DNA of 64,000 nt from Dendrobium chrysotoxum (lineage: Eukaryota > Streptophyta > Magnoliopsida > Asparagales > Orchidaceae): positions 22,566,231 to 22,630,230 of the forward strand of contig CM034311.1 of assembly GCA_019925795.1 (NCBI GenBank), given 5' to 3'. Shown here piece after piece: positions 46,365-57,696 of the stretch. The position numbers and the translations under genes were made by a program. Each line of letters opens with the position of its first letter. Position 1 is the stretch's first letter. The notes below the pieces were generated by a model that worked only from the letters and a program-made list of their open reading frames with translations, was not told the DNA's origin and did no database searches.

Positions 46365-46654
46365 TAGGGGTGTTAATATTTGACATAACAGGAAAACCTG
46401 ACATGAACCCGATCTGAAAATTTCGGATTAGGGTCAACCCGTTTCTCAAATGGGTTGGGTTCGAGTTTCAGGATTCGACCTGTTTGAGAAAACAGGCCGG
46501 GTCTAGGTTAACCCGCTAACCCAAAATTGACCCGGACTAACCCACTTGCAAAACTTATAAAAAAATCAATCAAACAAAATCAAACAGCTCTCCAAGTCCA
46601 CAATCCTGCACCACAAATTTGAACCCGACTTGTGACCTGATTTTGACAGCCCTA
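46365..46654. mobile_element. hAT-type MITE, 290 bp
   Basis: Ends TAGGGGTGTTAATATTTGAC and TTTTGACAGCCCTA, the common hAT terminal form. Flanks ATATAATC and ATATATAT agree at six of eight. The interior repeats GGGTT/AACCC words (AACCCGTTTCTCAAATGGGT). Confidence 0.72.
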
Positions 46655-47662
46655 ATATATATTAATCAAAAGATCATATGCCAACTCAAATGTGTATAAT
46701 GACTCTCAAGTTGCACTAAGCCAAGCTTATATTCCTAAAGAAAATCATATAAATTCCTAATCATATATATGATATTTAATAAAGAAAAGCACACAAGTTT
46801 TTATTATTATATGTGAAATTTCAACTATATTTTAAATTATATTTATATTTCAATTGATAACTTTAAAATTTATTATATTTTTTAAGTTTAGAATTAAAGA
46901 ATGTATTTTGCATTTAAAGGTTTTTTTTTATTTGAAAGATTTAGACTTTTTCTTCTTCAGTTTATAATTTTTTATACTCCAACAGCTTCTACAAATATAC
47001 ATAATTTCACTTACATTTATTTTATCATGTGGATGTTTTTAAAAAAATAATAATTTTAAAGTTTAAAATAAAATAATATATTTTAATTTTTAGGGATATA
47101 TTTAAGCTTTTTTTAAAACAATTTTTTGATTTTTTTTTGATAAAAAAATAGTTAGTAAAAATATAATGTTTTTGAAAAATAAATTTTCATTGCTATTTTA
47201 AATTTTTATCTTTAAAAAGCTTATTTTGGAAAAGAAAAATTAAAACTTTGGCTGAAAATTTAACTTTTAAAAATAAAAATAAAAAAGCTTAAACTGTTCC
47301 AAACAAAATCTTAATTTCAATACTTTCAACTTTTAGCTTTATGAACTATATTTTTTTACATGTTAATGTACATTATCTATCTATTTTCTAATGATATTCT
47401 AATAAGCATTGATTTGCAAAATACAATTTCTTTACTGTTTAATATTCCAATTTAAGAAGCATTTCATGTGTATTAATATGATTTACTTCAAAATAGTTCT
47501 ATAATAAATCAATCTACCTTAAATAGAAACTAAAATGAGCAATTTCTCACTCAATTAATTAAAATTAGTTTTCTCCACTTAATAAACATTAACATTTAAT
47601 TTAAAATAAAACCTAATTTCTGAAATAAAATACTTAAGGCATGTATTTTTTTACTATTAATC
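46655..47662. other. Intergenic, very AT-rich
   Basis: No gene or recognised repeat; dense poly-A and poly-T runs. Confidence 0.5.
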
Positions 47663-47665
47663 TAA

Positions 47666-47846
47666 GGTTCCATTTGGGACAACTTTCTTGCAACTTTTTA
47701 AAACAACTTTTTAATACAAAATTTAGGCTTACTTTAAGACAGCTTTCTTTCTGCTTTCTAGGATAACTTTTTAGTATAATTAAAAAAAAAATTTATACTA
47801 AAAAATTATTTTAAAGAGCAACAACAAATCTATCCCAAACGAAACC
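47666..47846. mobile_element. Tourist-like MITE, nested or dimeric
   Basis: Outer ends GGTTCCATTTGGGACAAC and ATCCCAAACGAAACC, with TAA on the left and TTA on the right. A second left terminus (GGCTTACTTTAAGACAGC) begins near 47726, so one copy is nested in, or recombined with, another. Confidence 0.72.
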
Positions 47847-48258
47847 TTAATTTTATCATTTTATACATCATCTATATAATTTTTAGACGTTTCTTCTTTC
47901 ACAGATATTGATCTTATAACCCTTTTGTTATTTTATCTCCATCAATAAAATGTTGAGCGTACTCTCATCTTCCTCAAATAAAATAAAGAAAATAAGGGCC
48001 TATAACCGATACTACTCAAGAAAATATTCAACGTTTATTTAACGGTCAAAATGGGAATAGTCCGATACATATAGCATAACACAGTGCATGATAGAAAGAT
48101 AGAAACCCAAATACATCACCCGGCAGAGGTGACAACAGCGAGTTCTGAGTAGGGATCAAACTGGTAAATTAGTTCTCTCATCTGAAGAAAATAAAAGAAA
48201 CTGCAAGAAGAAGGCAAAGCACTAATGGAAAGGGTTTGGCTGGATGATGATTGCTAGG

Positions 48259-48763
48259 TTAATAGTTAGAGGACCAATCTGCAGCACTGCCAACCCTAGG
48301 CATGCCAGATGGCTTCTTGGTCTGTGAATCAACTTTGTAAGTCGCACCACACATCTCCCCTCGGCTATCAACCCTTGGAACTGGTTTCAACTCATTCAAG
48401 GGATGTTCAAAACTTTGTAATCCTTTAGAGGTGGTGAAAAAGCAACCTGATGGAAACAATGATTAACTTCATAGGTACATTAAGATTTCGTTTGGGACAA
48501 CTTTTTTATTGCTTTATAAAACCGTTTTCTTACTTGACTTCAAAATTTTTATACTAAAAAGTTGCTTTAAAAAGCAGTAAGAAAACGGTCCCAAACAAAG
48601 CCTTAATGAAAACAAAAAAAAACTATTAATCTTCAACGGTACCTTTAGGGAAAGGAGCAAATGATTTCCCGCAGGCTTTCTTTACAATGTCTACATCATC
48701 GGATAAAATAAGATGATCTTCAGAATCAGCTCCCCAGAAAAAAGGAACACTGCAATCAGCATC
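48259..48763 (-). CDS. TSJT1/aluminium-induced-protein-like (DUF3700), last two exons
   Basis: Two minus-strand exons join in frame: 48643-48763 (DADCSVPFFWGADSEDH, then LSDDVDIVKKACGKSFAPFP) and 48259-48446 (GCFFTTSKGLQSFEHPLN, then PRVDSRGEMCGATYKVD, ending MPRVGSAADWSSNY). The FWG, SDD, KSFAPFP, G-FF, SFEHPLN, PRVDS and MCGA motifs and the C-terminal MPRVGS are characteristic of the stem-specific TSJT1/AILP family, a glutamine-amidotransferase-2-like fold whose members are induced by stress, sugar starvation or aluminium. The joint is phase 1 with GT-AG ends and a 196-bp intron containing a MITE. A consensus acceptor (ATCATAG) precedes the first visible exon. The N-terminal exons, normally about two thirds of the protein, were not found between 48.8 and 50.5 kb; they may lie beyond the 50.7-61.5 kb repeat block or be lost. 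Functional status is therefore uncertain. Confidence 0.82.
48484..48602. mobile_element. Tourist-like MITE in the AILP-like intron
   Basis: Ends GATTTCGTTTGGGACAAC and ACGGTCCCAAACAAAGCC; TAA left, TTA right. It occupies most of the 196-bp intron. Confidence 0.82.
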
Positions 48764-50558
48764 CTATGATAGCAAGAAATGAAGCAATCATTATTAAACA
48801 GGAAGGATGTTCCAATGAAATACTTCACACGAATGATCCCACAATGCTTGCAAAACTAGCTTCTCATGTCTATGTATCACGATGCATAGAAATCAGTTCT
48901 TTTTTTTTTTATCATCTTAAAAGTCCTCGGGATGAGATTTATTATAATAACGTTGTTGGATCCAAAATGTTCATAACATTAGAATCTTACTAACAACAGT
49001 GACTAAACAGAGAAAAATTAAGATTTCATTAGATTGTAGAAAATACCAGATTTATGTGTCAGGCTCAAATTCTGACCCCCTATTTATATGGCTTTAGTCA
49101 AGTCACAATGCTTTAAGGAAAGCTAAATCTGAGCTACACTAATAAAAGAGTACATAGTAAGGCTTATCAAGTTCTTACTGTAAAATATATGAGATGTGTA
49201 ATCAAAACGATACATAATGAGCATATGTTGATTGTTTAATAGAGGTCTAACTCATAAGAAGTTGCTTGCCAACTTTAACTTAGCATTGGCAAGTAGCTTT
49301 AGTACTCAAGCAAATTGCCTCCGTGAGTTTGGGTGAATAGCTTTTAGAAGGTGCTAGAATGCTTGGACTAATAGACCTAAATTTGAATTGGATTTCTTCA
49401 TTTAAATTCAAAGGCAAGTTTGCTATGATTTGGGTAACTTTAATAGAATGATCCTTTTGACATGGCTGACTAGCCTTGAAAATAATCCACTAAACCATGC
49501 CAACTTGACTCATACTAATCTCATACTAGTCTAGGTGATATTTGAATGTATATTTAGTTCTCCAATTCTCCAACATCTTTGAAGAATATTTGCAAAATGA
49601 ATAATAGAGCTAAATATATTATCTTTATAAGTGGTCAGATCATTAACGACCTTGATTTGACCGTTTTGTGCACGTCAGGATCGTGGCCAATCTATAAATA
49701 AAGAATGAGGCTAGCCATTTGAAGGTTGCAAAGTTTAGTCAATTTCTTGCTCTATGCTGCTCTATAACCTTTTCCTTTTAAGCTTAAGATGGACCATATC
49801 TTGTGTTCAAAGTAGGTGATTATCCTGACAAAGCTCTTGTCATAATATCCTTAAAAAGCATCAAAAGGAGGAAGAAGAAAATTTTAAAAATAAGCCTGTT
49901 AAAAAAAAAAAAAAAAAAACTCGATGAGGCTAACAAGACGGCTATTGATCATGAGGTTCTCGCTAACCTAGCAACTTCTCAAAAAAAAAAAAAAACCCAA
50001 TGAATAAGCTAAAAACTCCTAAAGAACCAGTGAATGAGCTATCAACTTACTTTAACCCTCCTCCGAAACAGGTTAATCATGGTACTGGTGTAAAAAAGAG
50101 AGGTTGCAAATGAACAATATTCCATCAAAAAAGGAGTTGAAAAAGGCAATACTTCCGTAGATTACTCTGACCATGATGTAGTTCACTTTTCTATGAGTGA
50201 ACTTTAAAAAAAGCCCTAGATATGCTTAACATGTTGACGAATTTGGCTCTTGTTCCCAATGACTACTTCTATCTCACCAAATCCTACTTGGATGAATGAA
50301 TTGCAATGCCTTGTAGATGTTACTATTCACAATATCATAGAAAGAGAATTACAACTTCTTGATTTTTTGTTAATAAGCCAAAATCTAAAGTCCTTCAACA
50401 CTTAATATTAGTGTTTTCAAAGCGTTAAACGCGATGTGTAAAAATTTCTTTTTGCTTCAATGCGCATAGCACAATGCAAAGCAGTGTTTTTGCTAACAGA
50501 GTGTTTGCGAGTTATATATTACATGCATATAACAGATACTTAACTAACCAATGCTTTC
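48764..50558. other. Upstream of the AILP-like exons; no further exons found
   Basis: AT-rich. Long A tracts at 49901-49918 and 49981-49995 interrupt a weakly coding-like plus-strand stretch (49800-50200) that I cannot assign. The expected AILP N-terminal exons were searched for by eye on the minus strand and not seen. Confidence 0.45.
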
Positions 50559-50672
50559 AGGGGAGTTTTAACGGATTAAGTTCCATGATTGTGGGCTCCG
50601 AAAATTCGGCCCCGGCCTCCACCCGACTTTTTTTGTTTTCGAAGGGGGAGTTTTAACGAATTAAAGTTCCGG
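50559..50672. repeat. Short direct repeat, 84-bp period, at the edge of repeat copy A
   Basis: GGGGAGTTTTAACGGATTAA near 50560 recurs as GGGGAGTTTTAACGAATTAA near 50645, directly upstream of copy A. Confidence 0.75.
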
Positions 50673-51979
50673 GGTAAATTTTGGAAGGCAGATGGGTTTG
50701 TAGATAAGACACTACCCAGAGATTTCGCCCTCATTTTTGTGAGGACTTTATGATCTGAGTTCTGGTTTCCTATAGGCGCAAGCCCCTATAGTTAATTACC
50801 CCTCCCGGTAACGAGAGAGAACTTTCGATTAAGGCTAGTCGTCAATCAGATACGTAGAGATACGTGGATCTGGCATATAGTAGCAGCAATAGGTTGGGAA
50901 TGTTAAAATGATTGGAAGTGTTTGATATTTAAAATAGAAATTTCACCATCTTACACTTAAAGCAGATGGTGGGGGAATGGATGATAGACCCGATCAAGAT
51001 CCCATGGTTCCGTCATCCCGGGCCATCGTGGTCCCTGGTCTACTTAGTCAGAGGAGGTAGTCGACCCAACCTGACGGAAGGATCCTTGTCGGCAGCCATG
51101 GGTTGCTTCGTCCAAGGGTACCTTGTAGACCTGGGGGGAATATTTGTCTAAGGGGACAAATTTGAATCCACCTTAGCTAACAGAGGGCTTTGTGCCCTAT
51201 CAATCATATCCTATTGATTCATATCTCAAGGATTTGATGCCATTGGGGAGCATACGGGCTCTGGCCATAACCATAATATAATGGTGCCATTTGGCGGCAA
51301 CCACTTGGTTCAGAGGGCCCCGAGTCATAACCGTTTATCCTGCAGTGCCATTTGGCGGCGAAACTGCCGGTTAGAGGACTCGTACCACGTCCTTGCTGGC
51401 AGGAGATTATCTAAGAATGGATCCTAGTGATATTTTCGACTAGGCACTAGCTCTATGTGAGCTGAAGTATATTTTGATTTGTCCTCCTCGGCAAACTGTT
51501 GCGGAGGATGGATGGATTTTGCTTTAAGCGTTTTCAAGGTTGGATTTCAGTTTTAAATATTTTTGGAATTTTGGAATTTTGGATTTGGAGATTATTCAGA
51601 AGGCTGGATTTTGGTATTATTTGGAGTTTGAGGTTTTGGATTTTGATGGGTATTTAGATGGCATTTGAAAGTATTTGGAATAGACCCCTCCGGTTGAGAT
51701 ATGCATTCAACACGGCCATCATCGGGGTATATGGGGTCATTTATATTTTATTGATTTGAACCTTGTCGACTCTGTCTAGTGATTGACAGAGGATTGGGTT
51801 TCGTAGGTTTTATGCCTTTGTTAGTGAATTTTCATAATTATAGGCCTTGAAGGCCTAATATGAACGCATTAAAACAAATATATAGGTTGCCACAACTGTA
51901 TATTTGCTTGATGGTTCGAACCCTGTCGACTCCTATTGACCTTTATAGAAGGATCGGGTTCGAACCTGAATTCACTCGT

Positions 51980-52196
51980 TGATCCGCGCAGCATCCCTAG
52001 ACGTTACGTGTGTACCAATAACACGCTCGTCGGGGCCCATGCGGGTGTTTGGGGGGATTTTATAAATATTTATTGAACCTTGTCAACTCTTATCTACTTG
52101 CTTTAGGAGGATCGGGTTCAAATTTATTGACCCGCGCAGCATCCCTAGACGTCACGTGTATTCCCACAACACGCTCGCCGGAGCCCATGCGGGTTA
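51980..52196 (+). repeat. Subrepeat with G-box/C-box-like cores, two copies, about 148-bp period
   Basis: Copies at about 51980-52046 and 52128-52195 share GCGCAGCATCCCTAGACGT, AACACGCTCG and GCCCATGCGGGT. The second contains GACGTCACGTG, which overlaps a GACGTC palindrome and a CACGTG G-box. Copy B keeps one unit (about 56856-56925) with GATGTCACATG. Confidence 0.8.
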
Positions 52197-52271
52197 TGAT
52201 TATATTTTCCCCTTTTAGTGTACCTATGTGTATACAAATTAGAGTGCACATGTGCGGGGGTATTCTTGGAA

Positions 52272-52395
52272 TATTTGTACACGCCTTCTGTCCGCTTGCA
52301 TGAATGTTGCGGATCCGGTGGCATAGCACTGGGTTTCATTTGGAGATTTATACGCCTTCTGTCTGCTTGCATGGATGTTGCAGATCCGGTGGCGT
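52272..52395 (+). repeat. Short tandem repeat, 73-bp period, copy A only
   Basis: ACGCCTTCTGTCCGCTTGCA (52276) recurs as ACGCCTTCTGTCTGCTTGCA (52349), each followed by ATGTTGC-GATCCGGTGGC. Confidence 0.85.
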
Positions 52396-53549
52396 GGCGT
52401 CGTACGATCTTCACAACTGTTGCTGGTAGGCAGGTAGATATTTTCATTGATATATTGGAATTGACCTCAGGATACTGCATTTACTGAAGTCTTTCTGCAT
52501 CTACCCACGAGTGACATGTTTTACATACATTTGTACTTGTAGAGAGGTTGTATGTACTGCAGATCTTTTGTCCTTGATTGCATGCGGATCAGCGTGTTCG
52601 ACTACTAATGCATGATAATCTCTCCACATTCATTTGTGGGCAAGTTGTAGTATCTTCAGGCACTTATAACCCTTCCACCAATATTCTCGTATGAATGCAA
52701 TAGGAACTATTTCATCTTCTTGCATGACTGTTACGAAGAATGTCATCAACTCTGACTTTACTGCTTTTGGGATGTATCCACTTGTGCTTTGAAGCCAGTT
52801 ATAGAACACTATTACACTTGATGTACATTGGCTTCGTATCGTAGAAGACTGATGCATTCATCTATGATTTGACAAGTGTTAACTGTAGGATCCTACCATA
52901 CTCACTTCCCCTTGCTGCATAGTTTGCAAATGCTTTCATTTGTCACAATCTCCTCTATGTTTTGCTAGTGACCTTTCGTATTCATAGCAATTCAGTGGTT
53001 GTTATTTTCCAATAGACTACATCAGGCATGATTGTTCATGGACAGAATACCGTGTATTCATTTGCAAATTAGTTATCATCGGTTGAAAGGGAGTTATATC
53101 TTCCTCATTTCTCTTGCTTTGTTTGTAGACTTACTGTGTTCATAGTGTATGATAACTAGCAAATCACTATATCTATTACATTGCTTGCGGACTTGAATAT
53201 TTTCGTTGATGTCTTGATTGTAGAACATTGTCGCATCTATTGTACGTTGAGTCTTTCCACTTCTAAAAGATAGATGTGTGTGCTTGCGTCTAAGTTGTTG
53301 TTGGATATACGAATATCCTCAATATTCGTTGCACATTGTTTATACGCACTTGTCACAGAACTATTATAGATTGTAGAGATATTCTAGCATCTGCTACATG
53401 CTTCTACATATGCTTGCATGTTGATTTGTATGGCTTATGGGAAGGTTGCACTCCAATTTGAACTCTTGTTGCATGTCTCCTTTATTTACTATCCATTAAA
53501 GGCATCATAGCAAGAAGTCTGATTATTTTGCTTACAAGTCATCACTATT

Positions 53550-53960
53550 TTCAAGTAGAAAATGATTGCAAATCTTTGCTTTTTGTTCAAATTCAATGTT
53601 GAAATCAAGTTGCTTTTGATTGAATTTTGATTCAAGTCCTTTGTGGTTCAACTCAAGTTTTCGCTTGAGTTCAAATGTTCAAGTCATGTTTAATATTCAA
53701 ATCAAGTCCCACTTGAATTCGGGTTCATTTGTGTTCAAGTCTTCACAAGTTCAAAGTCGAACCCAGTTCAAGTCATTCGTTATATGAATTCAATCACATG
53801 TCCAAGTGCATCTAGTTTTAAGTCCCTTGTGATCAATCGAGTTCAACTTTTCTTGGCCAAGTTTGATTTAAAGCTTTTTGTTCATTTATTCAGCTTTGAG
53901 TTTAGCTCATTCAAGTTCGAGTTCTAATTCATGTCTTCTCCTTCTGAGTTCAAACAAGTC
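53550..53960. repeat. TTCAAGT-rich simple zone of copy A
   Basis: Dense, non-periodic TTCAAGT, AAGTTCAA and TTGAATTC words. The matching zone of copy B is about 59390-59650. Confidence 0.7.
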
Positions 53961-54055
53961 CAGGTACGGTCTCAAACTTCACCCGAAATTTCGGCAGCCT
54001 CCCGACGTCTCCCCCGTTTAGGGGAAAAAAACGACAAGAGTCTGGGCCTTCCCAC

Positions 54056-54387
54056 CACGCGCAATAAAGCGCGTGCATGGTAGATGTCCTTAGACACCTC
54101 GGCCGTGGTCTTCATTCCCACCACGCGCAATAAAGCGCGTGCATGGGGTCTTTGACGGTACCTGTTTGAAAGACAGTTTGCTTTCCCCTCGCTCGAGGGT
54201 ACTTATAGATAACCCCGCCTCGTCGTAGGCACCGCACCGGGGTCCCAACCCACCACGCGCAATAAAGTGCGTGCATAGGTGTTTTCCCGGTCCGCCGCAA
54301 ACGATGAAAGCAAGTTCTCGGAGATTACCCCTCTCGTCGTAGGCGCCGCACCGGGGTCCCAACCCACCATGCGCAATAAAGCGCGTG
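54056..54387 (+). repeat. Four GC hairpins with AATAAA loops, copy A
   Basis: At 54056-54075, 54122-54141, 54254-54273 and 54368-54387 a 7-base stem CACGCGC/GCGCGTG encloses exactly AATAAA. The third and fourth have one wobble-compatible change each. They sit in partial tandem repeats (114-132 bp spacing) with CGTCGTAGGC, CCGCACCGGGGTCCC and TTTTCCCGGTCCGCCGC. Copy B has four corresponding sites with AAGAAA and decayed stems. Confidence 0.9.
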
Positions 54388-55004
54388 CATAGGTGTTTTC
54401 CCGGTCCGCCGCGAACGACGAAATCAAGTTCTCGGAGATTTTAGGGTTTAGGGATCATACCTTGGCGAGCGTCGGCGGGGTGGTGAGGCTCGTGGACCGA
54501 GGCAAGAGGAGAGAGGGGAGAGTACCCTCTCCTTTTCTCTTTGCATTTCTTTTTTTCTTCTTTTTTTTTTCCTTTTTTTTTCTTTTCTTTTCTCTTTTTT
54601 TTTTTTTGAACACTCCCATTTTTTGTTTGCTCTCTTCTCACAAACACACACACACAAATATATATAAATATATATTATTTATCTATATATATATAATACT
54701 AATAATATATTAATAATAATATTATTAACAACTAAAACTACTAATCATTCTATTAATAATAATAACCATTATAATAATAATAATTAGAATAACTAATATC
54801 TAAATAAAATAAAATAAAAAGTTTACCTAAGCTAGTGGAGGTCGGCAAGGGTCGGTTTGAGAGGTGGGGGATCCGCTTGCAGATGAAAGGGGTAGTTCGG
54901 CTTAGGTGTTGGATCGAACAGAGATAGAGGGAGGGCTCGGGTTGGATGTGATCTCAGAGGAGGAGAGGCGGCGGCTTGGTTACAGGTAAGGAGAAGTCCC
55001 TCAC

Positions 55005-55008
<4 letters not shown>

Positions 55009-55063
<55 letters not shown>

Positions 55064-55086
55064 TTCTTTCTCTCTTTCTCTCTCTC
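55009..55086. repeat. (TC)n tract, copy A
   Basis: Long, slightly interrupted TC run in the GC-richer part of copy A; counterpart at 60806-60855 in copy B. Confidence 0.9.
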
Positions 55087-57090
55087 TGAATAGGCGACGG
55101 TTTCAGGAGGTCGGGGCTTCCGATCGGAGCAGAAGATGGGAGCTAGGGGTCGTCGGCTTCAGTGGAGATGAGGGCGTTGGTTGGATCGAATGGAGGGAGA
55201 GGGGTCTTGGCTGTAGATGTATGTGGGAGATGGGAGGAAGAAGATCGAGTAGGAGGTTAGGTTGGACTGGCGTCGGCAAGGCAAAATGAGGGTTGAGGAG
55301 GGATTTTGGTCGGAGCAGGGGAGATCGACGGGATAGGGCAGAGGTCGGGATTGGGAAGCTCGGAGAAGTGGAGTCGGCTTCAGCGAACTGGACAGGATCG
55401 CAGGCTGAGGGAGTATTCGCATGTGGAGAGAGCAGCCGAGACGCTGGCTTTTAAAGGCAATGGAGAACAGCGATCGAGAGCAGGATTTGAGCAGGAATCG
55501 CGGGAGATGACCGCTTCGGCGCCGATCTGTACGAGGTAAGCGGAATTTCTGGGATTTTTCAGGGATTTATTTCTCTTTTTTGTTTGGATGTCCAATGGTT
55601 AACAATGATAAATTTTGAGAAGGCAGATAGGTTTGTAGATAAGACACTACCCAAAAATTTTGCCCTCATTTTGCAAGGACTTTATGATATGAGTTCTGGT
55701 TTCCTGTAGGCACAAGCCGCTATAGTGAATTACCCCTCTCGATCACGAGAGAGAACTTTGGATTAAGGCTAGTCGTCGATCAGATACGTAAAGATACATG
55801 TTATCTGGCATATAGTAGCAGCATAGGCATTTGGAAATGTGAAAATTTAATATTTAAAATCAAAAATTTCACCATCTTGCATATAAAACGGATGGTGGGG
55901 GAATGGATGATGAACCCGATCAAGATCTCATAGTTCCATCATTCCGGGCCATCGTGGTCCCTGGTCTATTTAGTCAGAGGAGGTAGTCGACCCAACCTAA
56001 TAGAAAGATCCTTGACAACAGCCATGGGTTGCTTCGTCCAATGGTACCTTGTAGACCTGGGCTGAGTATTTGTTTAAGAGGACAAATTTAAATCAACCTT
56101 AACTAACAGAGAGCTTTGTGCCCTATCGATTATATCCTATTGATTCATATCTCAAGGATTTAGTGTCATTGGAGAGCATACGGGCTCTGGCCATAACCGT
56201 AATGTAGTGGTGTCATTTGGCGGTGAACCACCCGATTTAGAGGGCCCGATCATAACCGTTTACCTGCGGCGTCATTTGGCGGCAAACCTACCGGTTAGAG
56301 AACACGTGCCACGTCCTTACTGGCAAGAGCTTGTTTGAGAGTGAATCCTAGTGATATTCTCGACCAGACATTAATTCTTTGTGAGCTAAAGTAGTTTTCA
56401 ATTTGTCCACCTCGGCAAACTGTTGCGGAGGGTGGATGGATTTTGCTTTAAGTGATTAATGGTTGATTTCAATTTTAAACATTTTTTTATTTTGGTATTT
56501 TTTGGATGTTTGGATTTTGTGTAGGTATTCGAGTGGAATTTGAAATATTTGAAATCAACCTCTCTGGTTGAGATCTACGTTCATCACGGCCATCATCGAG
56601 GTGATTTATAGTTTGTTTCATTTTATCAACTGAACCTTGTCGACTCTATCAACTTGTCGATAGAGGATCGAGTTCTTCGTTGGCTTTGTGCCTTTGTTGG
56701 TGAATTTTCTTTGTTGAAGGCCTTGAAGGCCTAATATGAATATACTAAGATAAATATCTCGGTCGATGCCGTGATCGCATATTTGTTTGATAGTTCGAGC
56801 TGTGTCAACTCATATCTGCTCGCATAGGAGGATCGGGCTCGAACTTAAATTCACTTATTGACTCACGCACCATCCCTAGATGTCACATGTGTACTAATAA
56901 CACGCTCGCGGAGCCCATGAGGGTCATGTGATTATATATGTCCTTCTATATATCTATGTGCATATATATTACAGTACATATACGGAGGGCATTTTGAAAT
57001 ATCTGACGAGTTTTTTCCGACAGCTCGTAGAAGCTCGTATTTGTTGTAGTCTTTCAACATTTGTCTGTGGATGGCATGTAGGGTACACAA

Positions 57091-57594
57091 CCACCGTTCA
57101 TCAAGAAGCCTACAAGCCTCCATAATCTTATCCAACTCAATGTTCAGAATCTGGTTGAATCGAGACTCCCTCAGTCCTTTTTTGAAAGTAATGATTTGAT
57201 CTGGCTTTCCTTTCCTAGAACTCGTATAGGAATCGATAGACAACTCCCTAATTTCGCCATCATCATTATTTTATGTTGTTAGATTAAATAAAGAATCAAT
57301 CATTTCAACCTTGGATGATTGTGTCCTTACTGATGCCCTGTACTTAGGAGTCAGTGGCCACCGTCTCGAACTAACAACTGTGACAATTAAAGACACCTCT
57401 GGCCATTCGGTAGAATCATGCGAGATATACATTCCTAAACTAATTGTTGTAGTCCTTGAGATGATTGGAATAACAGGTGTATTTTCTATTTGTGATTGCG
57501 AGTTTAGGCCACCAAGCTTTGCATCAACCTTTAACAGCATATTTGTCAAATATTGATCATTAACTCTAGTGGGTGTGATGCATTGTGTTGACAT
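57091..57594 (-). pseudogene. AGO4-clade Argonaute PIWI-domain fragment, intron-free
   Basis: The minus strand gives a continuous 168-codon match to the PIWI domain of AGO4-clade Argonautes: TQCITPTRVNDQYLTNMLL, AKLGGLNSQ, RWPLTPKYRASVRTQSSK, VEMIDSLFN, then after one in-frame TAA (57271-57273) IDSYTSSRKGKPDQIITF, FNQILNIELDKIMEACR and LLDERW. Intact relatives bind 24-nt siRNAs and direct DNA methylation in the nucleus. Here the first catalytic Asp is Tyr (GMYISH, TAT at 57427-57429) and the second lies in FKKG instead of FRDG (57178-57180), so no slicer activity could remain even without the stop. No intron interrupts the match, although AGO4-type genes have many short exons; this suggests capture of spliced RNA. 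It begins and ends abruptly, with no start codon or other domains. The corresponding part of copy A lacks it. Confidence 0.88.
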
Positions 57595-57696
57595 TCACTT
57601 GAATGCATCTGGATGTGTCACATCGTCGTTTTCACTGTATGTCAAATCCTTCTGGTTGCAACTGACATGTTGATTGTGGCATGGGTCTCCCGCAGT

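Larger units (their letters stand above)
50675..55608 (+). repeat. Repeat copy A (about 4.9 kb), non-coding, unknown family
   Basis: First of two tandem copies. Homology to copy B starts at TAAATTTT in both (50675, 55609). Landmarks in the same order in both copies: GTAGATAAGACACTACCCA; GGGCCATCGTGGTCCCTGG; GTAGTCGACCCAACCT; CCTTGAAGGCCTAATATGAA; GCATCCCTAGACGTCAC-type subrepeats; a TTCAAGT-rich zone; CCGTTTAGGGGAAA; repeated CACG...CGTG hairpins; CT/T-rich and TA-rich zone; (TC)n tract. No RT, integrase or transposase was recognised. Organisation suggests retroelement-derived LTR or spacer DNA, but no terminus was proven. Confidence 0.8.

Noticed and set aside
50966..52487. Open frames within repeat copy A (for example 50966-51151 and 52145-52480)
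   Set aside because: The equivalent copy B sequence does not keep these frames, so selection for protein is unlikely.
52630..52857. Minus-strand 75-aa frame similar to 58671-58910 around a Tyr-Trp-Trp motif
   Set aside because: Likely just reflects nucleotide homology between copies A and B; no family recognised and little conservation outside a few residues.
54441..54713. Lys/Glu-rich minus and Phe-rich plus open frames
   Set aside because: Products of the CT/T-rich simple belt in repeat copy A.
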